From: JABACD01 sp047639675
Lineage (GTDB): Bacteria > Planctomycetota > UBA1135 > GCA-002686595
DNA length: 64,000 nt
NCBI GenBank assembly: GCA_047639675.1
Contig: JBLIOI010000010.1
Coordinates: 3,137-67,136 of the forward strand
Direction of reading: 5' to 3'
In this document: positions 16,871-24,688 of the stretch, in pieces
Position numbering within the stretch: the stretch's first letter is position 1
Layout: every line of letters begins with the position of its first letter
Position numbers and translations under genes: made by a program
Notes under the pieces: generated by a model
Databases searched by the model: none
What the model was told of the DNA's origin: nothing
Seen by the model: only the letters and a program-made list of their open reading frames with translations

Positions 16871-17500
16871 CTACCGGATGTACAGCGCGTTCCCGTAAGC
16901 GAGCGAGCCGTCCATTCCCAAGCGACACTCATGGAAGGAACGCAGCTTAAAACCCGCCTCTTTCAACAAGGCATCCAGCTCATGAAACTGCTGGCTGCCT
17001 TCATAGAAGTCTCCGAAGCAGACCTCGATATAGAGTGACTGTACCCCCGCGAGCGCACGCTATCCGCCTGCTATCATCTGGTGCTCCGCGCCTTGAAGAT
17101 CGACCTTGAGCAGGGCCACTTGGTCCAGGTTCTGTTCTTCAAACAGTGAGTCCAACGTCTGCCCCGGAACTTTGACGGTCTCCACCTCGCGCATTTCCTT
17201 GCCGAAGGTCTTGGAGGCCGTTTCCGTAATCCGCAAGAGTGAGTTCGAACCTCGGTGCGTATTGATCCGCAAGATCAGCGGGCAATTCCTGTCCCTGATC
17301 GCTGCATGGACCACTTGGATTGAATCCTGGCTCGCGAACTTACTCTTCAGCTTCGCCGCAGACCTCGTATACGCTTCGATCAAGACCACTCTCTTGGGCT
17401 TCCCAATATGCTTGACCCCGTCCGTGAACTCGCCGCCATAGGCCCCCAAGTCCACAATCGTGTGGTAATCGAGTAGCGGAAAGGTCTTGAATAAGCGCAA
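16871..17500 (-). pseudogene. FkbM-family methyltransferase, interrupted by in-frame TAG and lacking a clear start
   Basis: The minus-strand frame encodes an FkbM-type SAM methyltransferase: IVDLGAYGGEFTDGVK, VVLIEAYTRSAAKL, then ALLKVDLQGAEHQMIAGG. An in-frame TAG occurs at 17062-17060, after which the same frame runs on through RALAGVQSLYIEVCFGDF and GFKLRSFHECRLG to a stop at 16873. The part after the stop is the normal C-terminal half of the domain, so this is one gene broken by a nonsense change (a CAG-to-TAG change would explain it). Homology-like sequence also extends upstream of the first start (a TTG at 17500), with no ATG/GTG/TTG before an in-frame TAA, so the 5' end looks damaged too. 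Probably inactive. Confidence 0.75.
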
Positions 17501-17689
17501 AGCTCGGCGGCTCGACTTGTCGAGAGCCAGGCCCAGACGGCGGAAGGTATTTGTTTAGCTGAGCCGCTGGTTTGCGCGATGTGGGCGGGCGCTGGCGGAA
17601 AACGTGCCAGGAGCGGAGCCGGATTGCGAAGCGAAAGACGCGGGAGATGCTTTTGGCGTGATCGAATTCGTGAAGCCGCTATCCTATGT

Positions 17690-17711
17690 GCGGGCCGGAT
17701 TCCCGGCCCGC
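17690..17711 (+). promoter_or_regulatory. GC-rich hairpin just upstream of gmd
   Basis: GCGGGCCGG (17690-17698), loop ATTC and CCGGCCCGC (17703-17711) form a perfect 9-bp stem ending 21 bp before the gmd start. No T-run follows, so it is not a standard terminator. It could be a leader structure or an RNA-stability element. A comparable hairpin lies upstream of rfbF. Confidence 0.35.
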
Positions 17712-17732
17712 CACCACCTGCAAGAACACCCT

Positions 17733-18782
17733 ATGGTTATGAAAGCGCTAATTACCGGGATCACCGGCCAGGACGGATCCTATCTCGCCGAGCTTTTGCT
17801 TGAGAAGGGATATGAAGTTCACGGCATCACGCGCCGTGCGTCGAGCTTCAACACCGGCCGCATCGACCATCTCTACCGCGACTCTCACGATCCGAACGCC
17901 AAGCTGTTCTTGCACTACGGCGACCTCGCCGATGGCACGGGCTTGCGTCGTATCATCGAGAAGGTCGAGCCGGACGAAATTTACAACTTGGGCGCGCAAT
18001 CTCATGTGAAGGTCTCTTTCGAACAGCCGGAGTACACCGCCGATATCGTCGCCTTGGGAACTCTGCGGTTGTTAGAGGCGGTGCGCGACTTCAGCGAGAA
18101 CGCAAAGAAGGAAGTGCGCTTCTATCAAGCGGGATCCTCCGAAATGTTCGGATCGATGCCGCCGCCGCAGGATGTGAATACACCCTTTCATCCGCGCAGT
18201 CCCTACGGCGCGAGCAAAGTGGCGGCTCACCACTACTGCGTCAACTACCGCGAATCCTACGGCATGTTCGTAGCCACCGGTATCCTGTTCAACCACGAAT
18301 CTCCCCGGCGCGGCGAGACCTTCGTAACGCGTAAAATCACGCGCGCTGCAGCACGCATCAAACTCGGGTTGCAGAAGAAACTTTATCTCGGCAACTTGGA
18401 CGCTAGTCGCGACTGGGGATTCGCAGGCGACTACGTCGAAGCCATGTGGATGATGTTGCAGCAGGAAGTGCCCGATACTTATGTGGTCTGCACAGGCGAG
18501 AGTCACACTGTGCGCGACTTCGTTGTAGCGGTCTTCACGCAGCTCGGCTTGGATTGGGAAGAGTGCGTGGAAATCGACAAGCGTTACTTCCGCCCTGCTG
18601 AAGTCGAAGCCTTGCGCGGAGATTGCACTCAGACCAAGGAGAAGTTGGGTTGGTCACCGCGCACAAGTTTCGATGAGCTTGTGAGCATGATGATCGAGAA
18701 CGACCTCGAGCTAGCGCGCCAAGAGTTGACTCTCAAGGAAGCAGGGCACACTTTGGCGGTGGGCGGTTCCGCTAACGAGTAG
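17733..18782 (+). CDS. gmd: GDP-mannose 4,6-dehydratase
   Basis: The 349-aa enzyme is a short-chain dehydrogenase of the extended type. It has the NAD-binding TGITGQDGSYLAELLLEKGY motif at the start, GRIDHLYRD and LHYGDLADG blocks, the SYK-type active site (GSSEMFG and YGASKVAAH, where Tyr and Lys are catalytic), FNHESPRRGETFVTRKI and GNLDASRDWGFAGDYVEAMW, all typical of Gmd. It converts GDP-D-mannose to GDP-4-keto-6-deoxy-D-mannose, the first step to GDP-L-fucose. I start at ATG 17733; the second ATG two codons later is equally possible. The next gene, fcl, is 7 bp downstream. Confidence 0.96.
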   Translation: MVMKALITGITGQDGSYLAELLLEKGYEVHGITRRASSFNTGRIDHLYRDSHDPNAKLFLHYGDLADGTGLRRIIEKVEPDEIYNLGAQSHVKVSFEQPEYTADIVALGTLRLLEAVRDFSENAKKEVRFYQAGSSEMFGSMPPPQDVNTPFHPRSPYGASKVAAHHYCVNYRESYGMFVATGILFNHESPRRGETFVTRKITRAAARIKLGLQKKLYLGNLDASRDWGFAGDYVEAMWMMLQQEVPDTYVVCTGESHTVRDFVVAVFTQLGLDWEECVEIDKRYFRPAEVEALRGDCTQTKEKLGWSPRTSFDELVSMMIENDLELARQELTLKEAGHTLAVGGSANE

Positions 18783-18789
18783 TTTGACT

Positions 18790-19734
18790 ATGGAAAAGAC
18801 TGCTAGAGTATGCGTCGCCGGAAGCCGCGGCATGGTTGGATCTGCGATCGTACGCCGGTTGCGCGAGGCGGGCTTTGAGGACATTCAAGAGTTGGCGCGC
18901 GACCAGGCGGACCTCACGCGAGCCGATGAAGTGGACAAGTGGTTCAAAGCCAATCGTCCTGAGTATCTATTCATCGCAGCGGCGAAAGTCGGTGGCGTGT
19001 TGGCCAACGATCTGTACTCAGCTGACTTCCTGCGCGTCAATTTGCAGATTCAGACGAACCTGATCGATTGCGCGCACCGCTACAAGGTCACCAAACTGCT
19101 ATTCCTGGGCTCTTCGTGCATCTATCCGAAGCATGCGCCACAACCCATGCGAGAAGAGCACCTGATGACAGGGCTCTTAGAACCCACCAATGACGCCTAC
19201 GCAATCGCAAAGATCGCCGGTATCAAAATGGTTGAAGCCTATGGCAAGCAGTACGGCCTGCGTGGGATCAGTCTGATGCCGACGAATCTCTATGGCCCGG
19301 GCGACAACTTTGACCTGCAGACGGCGCATGTTCTACCCGCCATGGTCCGCAAATTTCTCGAAGCCAAAGTTGAGGGAAAGCCGAGTGTCGGTCTCTGGGG
19401 CAGCGGGACACCGCGGCGGGAGTTCTTGCACGTGGATGACTTGGCTAGCGCGGCGCTCTTCCTGATGGAGAATTACGATGGCCCTGGCATCATCAACGTT
19501 GGCGTTGGCGAAGACATTTCGATCGCAGGCCTCGCGGCGTTGATCGCTGAAGTGGTTGGCTATGAGGGCGAAATTGTCTACGACGCGACCAAGCCAGATG
19601 GGACTCCGCGCAAGTGGCTGGACGTCAGTCGCTTGGAAGGCTTGGGCTGGAGCGCGAGCACTTCCTTGCGCGACGGGATCGTCGCAACGGTTGCTTGGTA
19701 CACGGAACACCATATGAACCCTTCTGCGCTTTGA
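18790..19734 (+). CDS. fcl: GDP-L-fucose synthase
   Basis: The 314-aa protein carries the Fcl signatures: VAGSRGMVGSAIVRRL (Rossmann), AAAKVGGVLAND, LGSSCIYPKHAPQP (Ser/Cys active site), YAIAKIAGIKM (catalytic Tyr-x3-Lys), PTNLYGPGDNFD and GTPRREFLHVDDLA. It performs the epimerase and reductase steps converting the Gmd product to GDP-L-fucose. I use ATG 18790; an in-frame TTG exists at 18784. Its stop overlaps the start of the following glycosyltransferase (TTGA). Confidence 0.96.
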   Translation: MEKTARVCVAGSRGMVGSAIVRRLREAGFEDIQELARDQADLTRADEVDKWFKANRPEYLFIAAAKVGGVLANDLYSADFLRVNLQIQTNLIDCAHRYKVTKLLFLGSSCIYPKHAPQPMREEHLMTGLLEPTNDAYAIAKIAGIKMVEAYGKQYGLRGISLMPTNLYGPGDNFDLQTAHVLPAMVRKFLEAKVEGKPSVGLWGSGTPRREFLHVDDLASAALFLMENYDGPGIINVGVGEDISIAGLAALIAEVVGYEGEIVYDATKPDGTPRKWLDVSRLEGLGWSASTSLRDGIVATVAWYTEHHMNPSAL

Positions 19735-20726
19735 AGTTATTCGCGCTGACCTTTGGCGATATCCACACGCCGAGTTCGCACTTCCGCATCCATCAGTATG
19801 AGGAGCGCTTTCGGGCTGCCGGAATCAAACTGGAGCATGCGCTGGCGCGCGGTTTCAGAGACTTCGGTTACCTGAAGACCTGCGATGTGGTCATGTTGCA
19901 GAAGACGCTCTTGGCAACCTCGACCATCAGGAAGATCCGTCGTGCGAGCAATGTGTTGATCTATGATGCCGACGATCGCATCTGGATGCGGCCAGGCAAG
20001 CCTTATGGCTGGGCAACGCGCAGCAGGCTGAATCGCCGCTTGAAGGCGATCGTTAGCACGGCAGATCTGTGCATTGCGGCCAATCGAGTGATTGCTGCGG
20101 ACCAAGAGGGGGCTGGGTCGACCAACGTGGAAGTTCTGCCGATGTCCGTGGATACATCCCAATGGAAACCAGGCGTTGCGAGTGAACTTCGGAGCGATCG
20201 GGTCACTATCGGTTGGTCGGGCGCACCGCGCAATTTGGTTTTTCTCGAGCCACTATTGCCCGCGCTGCGCGAAATCTTGCGTCAGAACAAGAATGTGCGC
20301 CTAGCCATTCACAGTGGCGAGCGGCCGAGCTTCGATGACATTGACTTTGAGCACCTTCCTTTCGAGCCGGGCTTAGAGCCGAAGGCAGTCGCACAGTTCG
20401 ATATCGGACTCTTGCCTTTGCCAGATGATCCCTTTGTGCACGGGAAGTCCCCGATCAAGGCACTTCAGTACTCCGCTTGCGGCGTCCCAATCGTAGGCCA
20501 AGCGGTGGGGGCGACAGCCGAGTTGTTGCAGCATGAAGTCAACGGCTTGACTGTGACTGACGAACGCTCTTGGCTACAAAACCTACAGCGACTCGTGACG
20601 GACAGTGACCTGCGCGTTCAGCTTGGAGAGGGTGGAAAGACGATGGTCGAACGTTCCCATAGTATGGATGCAGTATTTGGGCGATATCTCTCCCTACTGC
20701 AATCTGCGCTGGAGCCTGCACAATGA
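19731..20726 (+). CDS. Glycosyltransferase, GT4-like
   Basis: The likely start is TTG 19731, which overlaps the fcl stop as TTGA and opens KLFALTFGDIHTPSSHFRI, where homologous proteins would begin. The 331-aa product has a GT-B fold: an N-terminal half with YDADDRIWMRPG, a link VTIGWSGAPRNLVFLE, and a C-terminal half with FDIGLLPLPDDPFVHGKSPIKALQYSACGVPIVG, the usual nucleotide-sugar-binding part of GT4-type enzymes. It probably adds a sugar, perhaps fucose, in a surface polysaccharide. The next gene overlaps by four bases (ATGA). Confidence 0.8.
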   Translation: MKLFALTFGDIHTPSSHFRIHQYEERFRAAGIKLEHALARGFRDFGYLKTCDVVMLQKTLLATSTIRKIRRASNVLIYDADDRIWMRPGKPYGWATRSRLNRRLKAIVSTADLCIAANRVIAADQEGAGSTNVEVLPMSVDTSQWKPGVASELRSDRVTIGWSGAPRNLVFLEPLLPALREILRQNKNVRLAIHSGERPSFDDIDFEHLPFEPGLEPKAVAQFDIGLLPLPDDPFVHGKSPIKALQYSACGVPIVGQAVGATAELLQHEVNGLTVTDERSWLQNLQRLVTDSDLRVQLGEGGKTMVERSHSMDAVFGRYLSLLQSALEPAQ

Positions 20727-21640
20727 CCATTCAGCGATCGCCGAACCGACCGGCGGAGTTGCGTCAAGTCAGCGCAGCTAGCGATCTCTCGGATGCCATC
20801 GCTGTTCTTGGCAAGGCTCCGGATGGATGTCTGGTTTGCGATACGCCCAATCCCAAGCAGCTCTTCTTGCGTTTCGGAAAGTGGCACTGGCAGTGTGGCG
20901 GATGTGGGCTGGTTTTTATCCACGACATCTATCCTGAGTTCATTTCGGACGTGGAACCTGAAATCATTCTGGATGAAATCCTAAACACAGCGCCGCGCAA
21001 GAAGGAGCTCTTGCAGTGGCGAGCGACTCTGGCGGAGTTCGAAGGATATCGTTCGAATAATCGCCTCCTGGACTTGGGCTGCGCCAAGGGCAACTTTCTA
21101 AAGTTGATTAAGGAAGCCGGCTGGCAAGAGCATGGGGTTGAGACAGTTCCCGTACTCGCCAAGCATTGCAGTGAAACTCTTGGTCTGAATGCCTTCAGTG
21201 GCGACTTGATCTCTGCAGCTTTCCCGGAGGATCACTTCGATGTAATTCACATGAGCGAGGTGATCGAGCACGTGATCAACCCCGTGGAACTTCTGACGGA
21301 AGTGCACCGGGTACTGCGCCCTGGAGGATTGGCGTTCTTCCGCACCGGTAACGTGAAGAGTTGGTCGGCCCGCGTTCGAGGACCCGAGTGGCCTTACTTT
21401 CGGTTTTCCGCCGGCGATCACATTCGATTCTACGGCCCCAAATCGACTCGGGCATTGGGTGAAACCGTAGGATTCGCCAAGAGCACTACCAGCACGCGCG
21501 GCTTCGCTTTTCGCGAAGGCGGCGAGTTGAAAGGGCATTGGTACAAACTCCCAGTCAAGCTGACCCAAGGGCCAATTTCCATTCTTGCCGGATGGTGCGG
21601 CGCAGGCCATCGATTGACCATGCGCTTCACAAAGGGCTAG
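20723..21640 (+). CDS. Zinc-ribbon class I SAM-dependent methyltransferase
   Basis: The 305-aa product has an N-terminal Cys4 ribbon (CLVCD near 36 and CGGCGLVF near 60), then a Rossmann methyltransferase with LLDLGCAKGNFLKLI (motif I), FDVIHMSEVIEHVINPVELL (motif II) and RVLRPGGLAFFRTGN (motif III). This matches the methyltransferase group often found in polysaccharide loci that methylate glycans or lipid-linked intermediates. It overlaps the glycosyltransferase gene by ATGA and closes the gmd-fcl operon. The substrate is unknown. Confidence 0.85.
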   Translation: MTIQRSPNRPAELRQVSAASDLSDAIAVLGKAPDGCLVCDTPNPKQLFLRFGKWHWQCGGCGLVFIHDIYPEFISDVEPEIILDEILNTAPRKKELLQWRATLAEFEGYRSNNRLLDLGCAKGNFLKLIKEAGWQEHGVETVPVLAKHCSETLGLNAFSGDLISAAFPEDHFDVIHMSEVIEHVINPVELLTEVHRVLRPGGLAFFRTGNVKSWSARVRGPEWPYFRFSAGDHIRFYGPKSTRALGETVGFAKSTTSTRGFAFREGGELKGHWYKLPVKLTQGPISILAGWCGAGHRLTMRFTKG

Positions 21641-21675
21641 CAGTCCACGCTGAACCGGCTTCTTAGCACGAGCTC

Positions 21676-24483
21676 TTAGGCCGCAATCGAGGCGCTCACA
21701 AGGTCGTCGAAGCTGGAGAACCCTCTCGTTTCCAAGCCGCGCAAGAACCCTTCGAGCCACCAAGACTTGTTGATTGCCAGAAGTGTTTCGTCGAGTAACT
21801 TTGTGGCCTCTTGGGCCATTGCAAGGTACTCACTGCCGGCGCGTTCAAGCTCCCCAATGTTGATCTCGCTGAGCGAGCGAGCTGCCTGTTCGAACGCGGG
21901 TAGCAACGGGAACAGTTCAATCTGGTGTTGGCGAATGCCAGCGGCAGTTAGAGGGGCGACCCAAGTCCAGTTCTTGCTCAGCAGGATCTGCGGATGCTTG
22001 TTAATCAAGTGAACCCAAGCTTGAGCCGTTTGAACGTTGCGGCGCTGCAAGTCGTCATAGGTGAATGTGTGCTCGTGCGTTGCACGAGCACGCGAGTCGA
22101 AGCGCACACGGTAACCAGCTTGGTGGAGCCTGAAGCCCAAGTCAGTGTCTTCTGCGCCGTAGTGGATGAAACTCTCGTCGAAGTTTCCTACCTGCTTCAC
22201 AGCAGCCAAGGGGACGCTCACGTTGCAGGTGTAGAAGTGCTGCCAATCGTACAATCCGCCGTGCTCGACTTGGCGATAGCAGAACATCAGTATTGAGTGT
22301 TCAAGGACTCGCATTAGTGCGCCGTCCAGTACTTCGGGGGGCTGCTCGAAAGTGCCCAAAACGCAGCGCAATTGATCAGGCTCGGCGGCATGCGCTTCGA
22401 TATGTCTGCGCACAAGGACGGGATCCGCCATGGTGTCATCGTTGATGAAGAGCACTAATTCCCCGCTCGCCACGGCCAAACCAGCGTTGCGAGCCTTGGC
22501 CAAGGAGGAGCCGCCAGACTCCCGGTGTACTATTCGCACCGGAACTTTGAACTCACGTTGATCGAGGAAAGCGCCGGTTCCATCCGTGCATCCGTCGTCA
22601 ACAATCACCATCTCGAAAGAGCCGAGCACGGCGTCTTGCGCCTCAAAGGTGTCCAAGCAACGTTTGAGGGTCTCGATTCTGTTGTAGCTGCAAAGGACAA
22701 CCGACAACTTCGGTTGGCCGGTTGGCATGACGATTGACGTCTCCTTCTGCTCGGACGGCCAATCGCTGGGAGTGTGATTTGCGAGTTGGCAGAGCTCCTT
22801 GTACTGACCTGCTACCTTGGCAGGAATCGAGTGATCGGGCCTACTACGTGATAGCCTTTGTTCGGGGAAGTCGCGATTGATCGGTGCTCCAACGAACTGC
22901 TCCAAACGGTCTAAACCTTCCTCAGTGAAGAGTTGCTCGTAATGCAGGAACAACCATTGCCCGTCGTGTTGGTGCTGTTCGAGGATGCGAGCGTACATGC
23001 AGCTCCAAATTTCCAAGGCCTGGTCTGCGTCTACACTCAAGTCGGAGAGGTACTCCGCGCTCTCGACTTCTGTGAGCATGCTGGACGCCGTAACCGCAGG
23101 GTCGCGAAAGATGCAAACGAAGCGCGCATCGGCAAGGTGGGGGCGCCATGCATCCAGCGTATAGCACATGCGCGGATCCTTGATCACGAAGGGTTGAACT
23201 GCGCAAGCACGTTGGATAGGTACGTTCAGATAGCTACTGGCCTGGAACTTGGCCTGGCCATCTCGGGCAATCAACCAGCGTTGCATTATTCCCTGCGGCT
23301 TAGCCTCGGGCCAATGGCTTGCGAGCAGGTACTCGTTCAGTCCATTGATTTCAGCTGTCTCATAGAAGCCCTTGGGATTACTAGCGTGGCCCTTATAAGG
23401 GTTGGACCCCGGAAACCAACCCGCATTAGCCAGAGTGCCGGCGACCATACTCGTCCCACTACGTCCGCTGCCCATGATGACAACGTTGTGAGCTGTATTG
23501 GGTCGACGCAAGTCAGTGCCAGCTACGGCTTGGTACACACCAGCGTGCCAGGGGCCCTGGGAAACGAGGGAGATGGCGGACAGAAAGGTTTCGAAGCTTG
23601 CTTGATCGATGGGCATGCCAGTACCCAGAGCGTCAAACTCCAAAATGGCTTCAGTGAGCGCAGGGATCTTGTCCTTCATCGCCTTGTACTGCTTGGGCGC
23701 TAAGGCGAGTAGACACTCAATCTGATGCTCGTCTTCACAGCTCAGGATTGAAGGGTCCTGATGCTTGGCCCACATGCGCGTGCGATAGAAGCCGAGCTTA
23801 TTCACATACTCGAAGTAGCTGTGAATGTCCGGTGCGAGTTCGTTCTCTGCGTAGCAGTTGGAGAAGTGCCGCAGGTTGTAGCCCTCAGCTTGGAAGCGAT
23901 AGCCGAGTTCCGTTGCGGCGACGACCCCCGTGTCAAACAGCTCGCTGTCGAAGCCCCCGATCTCACGTAGAGCCTGGGTTTCCAGGGAGAGGTTGTTTGC
24001 CGAGAAGTATTCCCATGCGAGTGTTTCGTTTTCACGCAGCGAATTGAAGGGCAGGAAGAGATCGCTGGCCTGCAGTACCTGAATGAAGGGGCTGGCCAAC
24101 GCTTTTTCGCTAAAGGGGAAACTGCCGAGCACGATGCTTTTCGGCCCGCAGTTGGCATGAGCATGCAGGTGTTCGTCGAGGAGGTTGTCCGCGAGCTTCG
24201 CGTGTTCGTCGAGGAAGAGTGTCAAACGTCCGCGCGAATGCTGCAGCGCCAAGTTGCGCGCGGCGCCGGGTCCGCCCGATTTGTATTCCAGAAGCTTGAA
24301 CTCAAATTTGTTGTGCAATCCATCGAGCGCAAATTCGACTGAGTTCCCGTCATCTACCACGATGCACTCGAATCTATCTGCGGACAGGCTTTGGCGTCCA
24401 AGGGCTTCGAGGAGGCCAGAAAGCGTCGTGCTACCTTCACCTAAGGTGATGACAACGGTCAGATCTATTGTCGTAGAGGTCAT
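21676..24483 (-). CDS. Trimodular GT2 - sulfotransferase - GT2 protein
   Basis: The 935-aa protein has three parts. Residues 1 to about 280 are a GT2-like domain (VVITLGEGSTTLSGLLEAL, IVVDDG, GGPGAARNLAL, LFLDEH). Residues about 335-590 form a sulfotransferase-type domain: the PAPS 5'-phosphosulfate loop GSGRSGTSMVAGTL near 338, the NPKGFYE block, FVIKDPRMCYTLD and FVCIFRDPAVTASSM, which are typical of Sulfotransfer_3-like enzymes. Residues about 590-850 are a second GT2 domain (SVVLCSYNRIETLKRCLD, VIVDDGCTDGTG, LFINDD, NFDESFIHYGAEDTDLGFRL). No signal peptide is seen. It could build and sulfate a glycan in one polypeptide. It lies tail-to-tail with the gmd operon. Confidence 0.85.
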   Translation of the reverse strand: MTSTTIDLTVVITLGEGSTTLSGLLEALGRQSLSADRFECIVVDDGNSVEFALDGLHNKFEFKLLEYKSGGPGAARNLALQHSRGRLTLFLDEHAKLADNLLDEHLHAHANCGPKSIVLGSFPFSEKALASPFIQVLQASDLFLPFNSLRENETLAWEYFSANNLSLETQALREIGGFDSELFDTGVVAATELGYRFQAEGYNLRHFSNCYAENELAPDIHSYFEYVNKLGFYRTRMWAKHQDPSILSCEDEHQIECLLALAPKQYKAMKDKIPALTEAILEFDALGTGMPIDQASFETFLSAISLVSQGPWHAGVYQAVAGTDLRRPNTAHNVVIMGSGRSGTSMVAGTLANAGWFPGSNPYKGHASNPKGFYETAEINGLNEYLLASHWPEAKPQGIMQRWLIARDGQAKFQASSYLNVPIQRACAVQPFVIKDPRMCYTLDAWRPHLADARFVCIFRDPAVTASSMLTEVESAEYLSDLSVDADQALEIWSCMYARILEQHQHDGQWLFLHYEQLFTEEGLDRLEQFVGAPINRDFPEQRLSRSRPDHSIPAKVAGQYKELCQLANHTPSDWPSEQKETSIVMPTGQPKLSVVLCSYNRIETLKRCLDTFEAQDAVLGSFEMVIVDDGCTDGTGAFLDQREFKVPVRIVHRESGGSSLAKARNAGLAVASGELVLFINDDTMADPVLVRRHIEAHAAEPDQLRCVLGTFEQPPEVLDGALMRVLEHSILMFCYRQVEHGGLYDWQHFYTCNVSVPLAAVKQVGNFDESFIHYGAEDTDLGFRLHQAGYRVRFDSRARATHEHTFTYDDLQRRNVQTAQAWVHLINKHPQILLSKNWTWVAPLTAAGIRQHQIELFPLLPAFEQAARSLSEINIGELERAGSEYLAMAQEATKLLDETLLAINKSWWLEGFLRGLETRGFSSFDDLVSASIAA

Positions 24484-24688
24484 GGAGTCTTGCCGGTGAG
24501 CCCGGACATTGAGAATGAGGACGGTCCTCTAACTCCATCGGAACAATGTAAATTCACGGAGAGGTCCTGCCCCAGACGCACCTCTCTTATGTTTCACTTT
24601 TGAGACCCGGGACGCTCCGAGGGGGATAAAGGCCCCAAAGACTTCCTAAACAGGCTCCGATGGCTCTGTCTCGGGGCGAGATAGCTGA

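Noticed and set aside
24185..24499. Plus-strand open frames inside the GT2-sulfotransferase-GT2 gene
   Set aside because: They have no domain motifs and lie opposite a gene with clear motifs.
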